Shown one piece after another: positions 38,974-44,729 of a stretch of DNA of 44,729 nt. Each line of letters starts with the position of its first letter. The stretch's first letter is position 1. The position numbers and the translations under genes were made by a program. The notes under the pieces are model-generated. The model was not told where the DNA came from. It saw nothing but the letters and a program-made list of their open reading frames with translations, and did no database searches. The stretch comes from Myxococcus sp. (GTDB lineage: Bacteria; Myxococcota; Myxococcia; Myxococcales; Myxococcaceae): contig JACSRE010000201.1 of the NCBI GenBank assembly GCA_014879945.1, positions 1 to 44,729 on the forward strand, written 5' to 3'.

Positions 38974-39792
38974 ATGCGTCGCCTCGCACCTCAGCACCTC
39001 GTCGTCCTCTGCCTCGTGCTGGCGTGTGAGAACGCCGCCGGGCCAGCGACGCCCACGACGGACCCCATGGACCTCTCGGTGCCCCTCGGAGTGCCGGCCC
39101 GACAGGTGGTGGTGTGCCTGACCGGCGCCGTGGACCAGCAGAGCGGGTCGAACGCCGGGTTGTCTCGGCTGTGCGACGCGCTGGGGTCGGTGGCGACGGT
39201 GGTGCCGTCGTGCGAGGCCGGCAGGTGCTGGTCGTCGTTCGCGACCTTCACCAGGACCGAGCCCATCAGGCCCATCAGCGACGCGACCCTCGCCGCGCTC
39301 GACCTCACCGCCGACGGAAGGGTCGACGCCGCCGACGGCCCGACGACGTTGACGCTCGTGGGCTTCTCGTGGGGCGGCGTGACGGGCGCCGACCTGAGCC
39401 GGGCGCTCTCGAGCGACAAGCGCATCGACCACGCCTTCCTGACGCTGCGGTTGGTCGCCCTCGACGGGTTTCAGCCCTTCGTCCCCGACGTGAAGGCGGC
39501 GGCCGAGGTCGACGAGGCGTTCTCGTTTCGCCACTCGGTGACGCCAGCGAGCGACTGCTCGACCATCGCGCCGCTCGGGCCGTACCTCGGGCTGCCGCTG
39601 CGGTGCGCCCAGGGCCAGCGCTGCGCCGACTTCGACTTCTCGGCGGCGCCCAGCGCCCGGTTCAACGGCCTGCGCGGGAGCACCGTGGGCCACTGCGACG
39701 TCCCCGAGGCGGCCGCGCCCTGGGTGACGAGCCTGGTGAAGACCGGAAAGCTCGTCGCGCCGCTGCCGCCGACCGTGCCCGTGTTGCGCTGA
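38974..39792 (+). CDS. Alpha/beta-hydrolase-like lipoprotein
   Basis: The start at 38974 gives a lipoprotein signal (MRRLAPQHLVVLCLVLAC, Cys18). The 272-residue protein has the nucleophile elbow GFSWGG with Ser132 after LTLV, typical of alpha/beta hydrolases, and a calcium-loop-like LTADGRVDAADGP just before it. Multiple cysteines (Cys48, 67, 80, 85 and others) suggest disulfides. The Asp and His of the triad are not certain, with His near the end (GHCDVPEAA) a candidate. It could be an esterase or lipase tethered to the envelope; substrate unknown. Confidence 0.75.
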   Translation: MRRLAPQHLVVLCLVLACENAAGPATPTTDPMDLSVPLGVPARQVVVCLTGAVDQQSGSNAGLSRLCDALGSVATVVPSCEAGRCWSSFATFTRTEPIRPISDATLAALDLTADGRVDAADGPTTLTLVGFSWGGVTGADLSRALSSDKRIDHAFLTLRLVALDGFQPFVPDVKAAAEVDEAFSFRHSVTPASDCSTIAPLGPYLGLPLRCAQGQRCADFDFSAAPSARFNGLRGSTVGHCDVPEAAAPWVTSLVKTGKLVAPLPPTVPVLR

Positions 39793-40065
39793 CCGCCGAG
39801 AACGCGCAAGCACACCGGCACCCTCGACTCGACCGGGCGAGCGGGCACCTCGGGGCGGTGAACGAGGCGGGACGATGGGGAGCGCCGCGACGGTCCCGAG
39901 CTCCCCTGGGCATCGAGGGCGCTCCTACCGCGAGCACTGCCTCGCGTCGGACGTGGCCGTGCAGTCGTGCCGTGGCCGGGGGGCGGTCCTCGGAGCGCGT
40001 CACTTCGAGGACTCATGCCTGCGGGTGAAGCGCCGCAGCCTCGTGAGACGGCACGCCTTCGCGGG

Positions 40066-40878
40066 TCAGCTCCCCTCGAGGAACCCGAGCACCACGCGGT
40101 TGAACGCCGCGGGCTGCTGAAACAGCACGAAGTGGCTGGCGTCGGGGATGATGACGAGCCTCGCGCCGGGAATCGTCGAGGCGACGTGCTCGAGGTGCTC
40201 GCGCCGGACAATCTCGTCGTGGTCTCCATCGACCAGCAGGGTCGGCGCGGTGATGCGGGCGAGCTGCGCGTCGGTGAAGTCCGGTTGCGTGCGCCACATC
40301 GGCCGCAGCGCCTGCTGGAGCGCCTGGTAGGCCTTCGGGGTCGCCGAGAGCCTGGCAGCGTCAGCGGCACACCGCGCGTCGTAGGTACGGAACGTCTCGC
40401 CCGGCCCGGCGCGCTTCCCGCCTGCCAGCGTCGCGTTCTGCGCCACCACCACCAGCTTGCGCACGCGCGTGGGGTACCGCACGGCCAGCTCGAGGCCGAC
40501 CGCGCCGCCGTCGCTCCACCCGACGATGGCCGCGCTCGGCAGCCGCAGGTGCTCCATCAGCGCCGCCACGTCGTCGGCCATCAACGCGTAGCTCAGCGGC
40601 CGGGCGTCCATCGTGCTGCGCCCATGCCCGCGGCTGTCGACGACGTGCACCTGGTGCTTCGCGGCGAAGGCCTCCACCTGGTTGGCGAAGTGCTCGCCGT
40701 TGCCGCCGCCGCCGTGCAGCAGCAGGAGCGGCTCGCCCTCGCCGTACGTCGCGACGAAGAGCGTGACCCCGTTGACCGCGACGCGCGCCGACGAGGCGGG
40801 CGGTGGCATGGGGCCCGGCATCGGCGCCGTCTTCCACGCGGGGCTCGCGCTCATCACCAACAGCACCAGGGGCGTCAT
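40066..40878 (-). CDS. Alpha/beta hydrolase
   Basis: A 270-residue protein with AAGGAG before the ATG. A hydrophobic start (MTPLVLLVMSASPA) may be a signal peptide. The hydrolase fold is clear: oxyanion-hole region LLLLHGGGGNGEHF, nucleophile Ser122 in VGWSDGG, acid Asp221 in VDGDHDE, and His249 in PDASHFVLF. It fits esterases, epoxide hydrolases or lactone hydrolases of this family, with the substrate undetermined. Its start lies one base after the stop of the upstream lipoprotein gene (TGAGATG), so translation is coupled. The 273-base gap downstream (39793-40065), to the convergent lipoprotein gene, shows no credible feature. Confidence 0.92.
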   Translation of the reverse strand: MTPLVLLVMSASPAWKTAPMPGPMPPPASSARVAVNGVTLFVATYGEGEPLLLLHGGGGNGEHFANQVEAFAAKHQVHVVDSRGHGRSTMDARPLSYALMADDVAALMEHLRLPSAAIVGWSDGGAVGLELAVRYPTRVRKLVVVAQNATLAGGKRAGPGETFRTYDARCAADAARLSATPKAYQALQQALRPMWRTQPDFTDAQLARITAPTLLVDGDHDEIVRREHLEHVASTIPGARLVIIPDASHFVLFQQPAAFNRVVLGFLEGS

Positions 40879-40879
40879 C

Positions 40880-41260
40880 TCACTCCTTCGGCGTCGGGAG
40901 CAGCCGAGGGCTCGGCGGGTTGACTGGCGCGCGCGGCGTGCCGGCGTCGGCCGTGAGCGTCGGGGCGACCTCGACGCTGCGGAGCTCGAGCGTCGCGGTG
41001 GCGGCTGGCACACACCGCTCTCCCAGCGGCGACTGCTCGCACTGCTCGTGCTGGAGACAGGCGCCTCGGCAGGGCACCGGCTCACAGAAGCCCGACTGCG
41101 GGTTGCAGGTGTGGCCGGGGTTGCACGGCGTGTAGCACTCGCCGTTCGAGCGCCTGACGCCCGCGACGGTCGCGCCCACGGCCGTGCCCAGCAGCGCGTT
41201 CGCGCCGGCGGCCGAGCACCCCGAGAAGAACCAGAACGTCGTGAGCACGAGGGCGCGCAT
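40880..41260 (-). CDS. Cys-rich lipoprotein
   Basis: The start at 41260 gives a lipoprotein signal (MRALVLTTFWFFSGC, Cys15). The 126-residue product has a compact Cys-rich region (GECYTPCNPGHTCNPQSGFC, then CRGACLQHEQCEQ...GERC) that should form several disulfides, followed by a Pro-rich tail. I do not recognise the domain, but the CNPxxxCNPxxGxC pattern is common in myxobacterial surface proteins. It forms a two-gene unit with the alpha/beta hydrolase and diverges from the ABC transporter genes. Confidence 0.8.
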   Translation of the reverse strand: MRALVLTTFWFFSGCSAAGANALLGTAVGATVAGVRRSNGECYTPCNPGHTCNPQSGFCEPVPCRGACLQHEQCEQSPLGERCVPAATATLELRSVEVAPTLTADAGTPRAPVNPPSPRLLPTPKE

Positions 41261-41326
41261 CGGGTGCAAGATGTAGCCGGGGCCACCCGTCGTCGAAAGC
41301 GCCTCCGGTGGGACGAGGGAGAAAAC

Positions 41327-42232
41327 GTGTCTGAGTCCGTCATCGAGGTCTCTGGGCTGGTGAAGGACTACGGCAGGTTCCGCGCGCTCCACGAGGTGCA
41401 GCTGTCGGTGCGCCGTGGAGAGGTCTTCGGCTTCATCGGCCCCAACGGGGCCGGCAAGTCCACCACCATCAAGTGCCTGCTCGACCTCTTGCGGCCGACC
41501 GCTGGCGTCATCGAGGTGCTGGGCACCCGCGCGCTGGCGCAGCACCCCGAGGTGCGCTCGCGCATCGGGTACCTGCCTGGAGAGCTGTCGCTGGCCGAGC
41601 AGCAGACCGCGCGCATGCACCTCGAGTACCTCGCGCAGCTCAGAGGCGGCGCGGGCAAGGACGGCATCGAGCGCCTGGCGGCGCGGTTCCAGCTCGCCCT
41701 CGACCGCCCCTTCCGCGAGCTCTCCAGGGGCAACCGCCAGAAGGTGGGCGTGGTGCAGGCGTTCATGCACCAGCCCGAGCTCCTCATCCTCGACGAGCCG
41801 ACCAGCGGCCTCGACCCGCTGCTCCAGCGCGAGTTCCTGTCGTTGGTGCTCGAAGCCCAGCGCGCCGGGGCGACGGTCTTCATCTCGTCGCACATCTTGA
41901 GCGAGGTCGAAGCCATCGCCAGCCGGGTCGCCATCATTCGGGAGGGGCGGCTGGTGACGGTCGAAGACGTCGAGGCCCTGCGGGTGAAGGCCGGCCAGGT
42001 GGTGACGCTGACCTTCGACGCGCCGCCGCCGCTCGACGGGTTTCGCGCGCTGGCCGAGCTCGAGAGCCTCAGGCTCGAAGGGGCGACCCTCAGCGCCGTG
42101 CTGAAGGGCTCGCCCGACCGCCTGCTGAAAGAGGCGGCGCGGTTCCGCGTGACGCACTGGCGCGCGAAGGACCGCAACCTCGAGGAGCTCTTCATGGACC
42201 ACTACCGCCAGCCGACGGGAGCGACGCCGTGA
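41327..42232 (+). CDS. ABC transporter ATP-binding protein (ABC-2 exporter type)
   Basis: A 301-residue ATPase starting with GTG after GAGGGAG. Walker A is GPNGAGKST (38-46), the Q-loop region reads GYLPGE, the signature motif is LSRGN (132-136; the usual form is LSGGQ), Walker B is LLILDEP (152-158) and the H-loop is SSHILSE (His189). The C-terminal extension (about 215-301) is usual for this group. It powers export through the following permease, whose gene overlaps its stop (GTGA). The substrate may be a drug, lipid or peptide. Confidence 0.96.
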   Translation: MSESVIEVSGLVKDYGRFRALHEVQLSVRRGEVFGFIGPNGAGKSTTIKCLLDLLRPTAGVIEVLGTRALAQHPEVRSRIGYLPGELSLAEQQTARMHLEYLAQLRGGAGKDGIERLAARFQLALDRPFRELSRGNRQKVGVVQAFMHQPELLILDEPTSGLDPLLQREFLSLVLEAQRAGATVFISSHILSEVEAIASRVAIIREGRLVTVEDVEALRVKAGQVVTLTFDAPPPLDGFRALAELESLRLEGATLSAVLKGSPDRLLKEAARFRVTHWRAKDRNLEELFMDHYRQPTGATP

Positions 42233-43026
42233 GCGCGCAGCGGCTGGTCATCTTCCGGGGCGCCCTGCGCACCAGACGCACGGGGCTGCTCATCTGGGCG
42301 CTCTCGCTCGCGGGTGTTTGCGGCCTCTACACGGCGCTCTACCCCTCGATGGAGAAGGTGGACCTCGAGGGCATGCTGAAGGCGCTCCCGCCGGCGATGG
42401 TGGAGGCGCTCGGCTACGACGACATGAGCAGCGCCGCCGGCTACGTCGGCAGCGCCATCTACGGGCTGGTCGGCTTCATGCTGTTGCTCGTCTTCGCCAT
42501 CATCACCGGCGGCGGCGTGCTGGCAGGAGAAGAAGACCGCGGCACCCTCGAGCTCGAGCTGACCTGTCCCGTCTCGCGCCGCGACGTCTACCTGCAGCGG
42601 CTCGCCGCGCTGTGGGCGCAGGTGGCGGTGCTGGTCGTCTCGGTGCTGGTGGTGACGCTGGGGCTCTCGCTGTCGCTGTCGCTGGGCATCGAGGTGGGCG
42701 TGCTGGTGCGCGCGACGGTTCAGCTGCTGCTGCTGGTGGGCTTCTTCGCGTCGCTCGCCTACGCGGCCGGCGCCGCGACCGGTCGCCCCGGGGTGGCGCG
42801 CGGGCTCGCGGCCGCGCTCGCGGTCACCAGCTACATGTTCAACGCGCTCGGGCCGACGGTGGGGCAGCGGTGGATGGTGAGCGTCTCGCCGGTCGGCTGG
42901 TACATGGCGGACAACCCCCTCACCAGCGCCTGGCGCCCGCTCGACACGGGCCTGTTGGCCGCGAGCTCGGTGGTGGTCGTCGTCATCGGGTGGCTGCGCT
43001 TCTCGCGGCGCGACCTGATGGCTTGA
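42229..43026 (+). CDS. ABC-2 type transporter permease
   Basis: A 265-residue membrane protein with six spans (about 18-37, 77-103, 132-154, 160-183, 193-212 and 241-258). It has the ABC-2 hallmark between the second and third spans, GEEDRGTLELELTCPVSRRD, which contacts the ATPase. The start GTG overlaps the TGA of the ATPase gene, so the two are co-translated. The last residues FSRRDL are typical of this family. The substrate is unknown, and no regulator or immunity gene adjoins. Confidence 0.93.
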   Translation: MSAQRLVIFRGALRTRRTGLLIWALSLAGVCGLYTALYPSMEKVDLEGMLKALPPAMVEALGYDDMSSAAGYVGSAIYGLVGFMLLLVFAIITGGGVLAGEEDRGTLELELTCPVSRRDVYLQRLAALWAQVAVLVVSVLVVTLGLSLSLSLGIEVGVLVRATVQLLLLVGFFASLAYAAGAATGRPGVARGLAAALAVTSYMFNALGPTVGQRWMVSVSPVGWYMADNPLTSAWRPLDTGLLAASSVVVVVIGWLRFSRRDLMA

Positions 43027-43039
43027 GGTGCGCGCCGGC

Positions 43040-44729
43040 TCAGTCGTCGATGCGGAACACGCGGGTTGGGACCGATGGTCTTCCCGTCGTGAGCACCAGG
43101 CCCTGCTCTCCGTTGAACCGCTGAAACGGCGTCGCGGAGTAGATGAACGTGTTGTCCGCGTCGAGGAACCCAGCGCCCCCGAGCGGCTGGCACCCCGTAG
43201 GCGCGAGGTCTGCGGCGCACGACGCCTCGCCGCGGAAGTCGGCGCGCGAGGTGGCGGCCGGCGAGCTGGTGCGGAAGACCCGCACGCCGCCGTTCGAGTT
43301 GAAGCCGACGTAGAGGAAGTTCGGGGTCGCCTCGACCATCGTCACGCTCGCCAGGGCGGCGGTGTTGAACTGCGAGAGGAGCGTGTCTCCGCTCGAGTTC
43401 GGAGCCAGCAACTGCCAGTCGCCCGCGTCGCAGTCGCTGGGTGAGTCGGTGAGCGCCGGGTTGCACGACCACAGCTGCGGCCCGGCGGTGGTGTTTCGGC
43501 CGGCGAAGAAGCGGCCTCCGAAGGCAGCGAAGTGCGGCACGGCGAGGTCCGAGGGGCCGAAGCTGACGTCCTTGATGCTCGTCTTCGACGCCCGGGCGCC
43601 GTACGCCGCGGCGCTCGGCGTCACCCGCAGCCAGTCACCGGGGTACGAGGCGTAGGAGCGCGGGTTGTCGGTGGTGCTGCGGTACCACGCGTCGCCGTTG
43701 GCCACGTAGAGGCGGTCGTTGAAGGCGCCGATGCTGTCGATGCGGTTGGGCGCGGCGCCGGCGAGCCCGGGCATCAGCCGCGCCTCGAGGTTGTGACAGT
43801 CGAGCAGCGGCACCGCGTCGAGGCCGGGCATGGAGGGCCGGGTCGCCAACATCACCAGGCCTGGCCGCTGCGTGGTGTTGTTCGAGAGGCCGAAGTAGAG
43901 GCGGCCCTTGAACGACAGCCCGGCGGTGTACGCGGTCGTCCCGCCTGGAATGCAGCCAGCGAGGTCTGCCCACGCCAGCGGCGCGGTGGTGAGCCCCGGC
44001 ACCCCCGTGTAGGCGTACCTCAGCGCGCCACCGGCTCTCGACGGGCCGAACGCGAGGGTCGGGTTTCCTCCGAGGTCGCCGCCGAACATGAAGACGCGGT
44101 GGTCCTCGTTGTCCGGCCCGCAGGTGGTGTTGGCCGAGCAGCCGGAGTTGCCCAACCGCGTGAACGGCCCGGGCTGCGTGTTCGACATGGTGTTGGTTCC
44201 GCTGAGGTCCTTCGCCACCGAGAAGGGGAGGACCTGGCTGAACTGTCCGGTGGCCGCGAAGCGGGCGATGGAGGCGCCTGATTCGTTCGGCCCGACGTGG
44301 ACGAAGCCGTACATGAAGACGACGTGAGCGCTGCCGGTGTTGTCCGAGAAGGGGTCGAGCGCGATGCGCGTCACCAGGCCAGCGTCGGTCCTCGGGCCAC
44401 CGTCGACGACACCCGCATCGACGACCCCCGCATCGACGACCCCCGCATCCACGACCCCAGCATCCACGACCCCCGCATCCACGACTCCCGCATCGACGAC
44501 TCCCGCATCGACGACTCCCGCATCGACGACCCCCGCATCGACGCCCCCCGCATCCACGACGCCCGCATCGACGACTCCCGCATCGACGACGCCCGCATCC
44601 ACGACGCCCGCATCGACGACGCCCGCATCGACGACGCCCGCATCCACGACGCCCGCATCCACGACGACGCCCGCATCGACGACGACGCCCGCATCGACGA
44701 CGACGCCCGCATCGACGACGACGCCCGCA
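43040..44729 (-). CDS. Secreted protein with Asp-Ala-Gly-Val-Val stalk, 5' end cut by window edge
   Basis: The frame continues past the right edge, so the signal peptide is not seen; the ATG/GTG at 44662 lies inside the repeat and is unlikely to be the start. The visible N-terminus is a stalk of about 21 units of DAGVV or DAGVVV. The following 430 residues are beta-rich with several repeated strand pairs such as HVVFMYGFVHVG, HRVFMFGGDLG, GRLYFGLSNNT, DRLYVANGDAW and NFLYVGFNSNGGVRVF, like blades of a propeller, and some Cys pairs (SGCSANTTCG, GEASCAADLAPTGC). I do not recognise a family. It ends 14 bases from the convergent ABC permease gene. Confidence 0.8.
   Translation of the reverse strand, partial: AGVVVDAGVVVDAGVVVDAGVVVDAGVVDAGVVDAGVVDAGVVDAGVVDAGVVDAGVVDAGGVDAGVVDAGVVDAGVVDAGVVDAGVVDAGVVDAGVVDAGVVDAGVVDGGPRTDAGLVTRIALDPFSDNTGSAHVVFMYGFVHVGPNESGASIARFAATGQFSQVLPFSVAKDLSGTNTMSNTQPGPFTRLGNSGCSANTTCGPDNEDHRVFMFGGDLGGNPTLAFGPSRAGGALRYAYTGVPGLTTAPLAWADLAGCIPGGTTAYTAGLSFKGRLYFGLSNNTTQRPGLVMLATRPSMPGLDAVPLLDCHNLEARLMPGLAGAAPNRIDSIGAFNDRLYVANGDAWYRSTTDNPRSYASYPGDWLRVTPSAAAYGARASKTSIKDVSFGPSDLAVPHFAAFGGRFFAGRNTTAGPQLWSCNPALTDSPSDCDAGDWQLLAPNSSGDTLLSQFNTAALASVTMVEATPNFLYVGFNSNGGVRVFRTSSPAATSRADFRGEASCAADLAPTGCQPLGGAGFLDADNTFIYSATPFQRFNGEQGLVLTTGRPSVPTRVFRIDD
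44405..44729. repeat. 15-bp tandem repeat switching to 18 bp at the right edge
   Basis: On the minus strand, about 17 units of a 15-base repeat (consensus GATGCGGGCGTCGTC) encode DAGVV. Toward the right edge the unit grows by one codon to 18 bases (DAGVVV), with about four copies visible before the window ends. Units differ from each other at a few positions, chiefly GTC/GTG/GAG codon changes. Both unit lengths keep the frame. Confidence 0.9.

Noticed and set aside
39793-40065. Small open frame of 81 codons (39875-40120) and others in the 273-base gap
   Set aside because: No ribosome-binding site or codon bias, and it overlaps the conserved end of the alpha/beta hydrolase on the other strand.
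44405-44729. Repeats at the right edge resembling a CRISPR-like array
   Set aside because: Units are 15 or 18 bases with no unique spacers, are in frame and encode DAGVV; it is a coding tandem repeat.

Overview
The window looks like chromosomal DNA from a high-GC deltaproteobacterial-type predator or soil bacterium, most likely Myxococcota (Cystobacterineae-like). This is inferred from several traits together: strong G/C third-position bias, many lipoproteins with Gly-Gly-Gly-Ser/Ala or Asp-Ala-Gly low-complexity stalks, a Pkn-type Ser/Thr kinase with PEGA modules, an FHA protein, a hybrid histidine kinase, a PilZ protein, an orphan chemoreceptor and a MopE-like metal-binding segment. I see no rRNA, tRNA, CRISPR array, transposase or prophage. 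Every gap between genes is shorter than 300 bases.

Layout. 1-1466 (minus): a TPR/membrane protein and a stalked lipoprotein cut by the left edge. 1559-4813 (plus): a kinase followed by a membrane-anchored spermidine-synthase-like enzyme. 4959-8342 (plus): two stalked lipoproteins, one a six-repeat Kelch propeller and one a GHL10 glycosidase. 8464-10455 (minus): a lipoprotein, RNase H and a secreted protein. 10664-13473: an M50 site-2 protease diverging from a small lipoprotein, then a LolA-like lipoprotein and an FHA protein. 13482-16497 (minus): a hybrid histidine kinase and a Rieske oxygenase. 16637-21223 (plus): response regulator, chemoreceptor, NhaR-like regulator, a zinc-ribbon protein, a small secreted protein and a Nudix hydrolase. 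21302-28777 (minus): PilZ protein, a 1945-residue modular surface lipoprotein and a MoxR ATPase.

28866-35706 is a mixed metabolic and membrane region: glutathione transferase, small membrane protein, DUF2330 protein, short-chain dehydrogenase, MpaB/Lcp-like oxygenase, class V aminotransferase, a small secreted protein and a DUF2306 membrane protein. 35836-39792 (plus) carries a leaderless four-module peptidoglycan-binding protein with a Cys/His hydrolase-like end, two small envelope proteins, a Sel1-repeat protein and an esterase-like lipoprotein. 40066-43026 holds an alpha/beta hydrolase with a Cys-rich lipoprotein (minus) and an ABC exporter pair (plus). The right edge is a secreted protein whose stalk is a 15/18-bp tandem repeat.

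Themes. Most genes serve the cell envelope and signalling. No textbook multi-gene defence or biosynthetic system is visible. The best candidates for something undescribed are the giant protein (twelve Ig-like modules, each with a spaced Cys pair, ending in a different, diverged repeat) beside MoxR; the leaderless peptidoglycan-targeting protein; and the response regulator-chemoreceptor-LysR run. Several intergenic palindromes look like operators or control hairpins, notably at 11603-11635 and 19780-19793.
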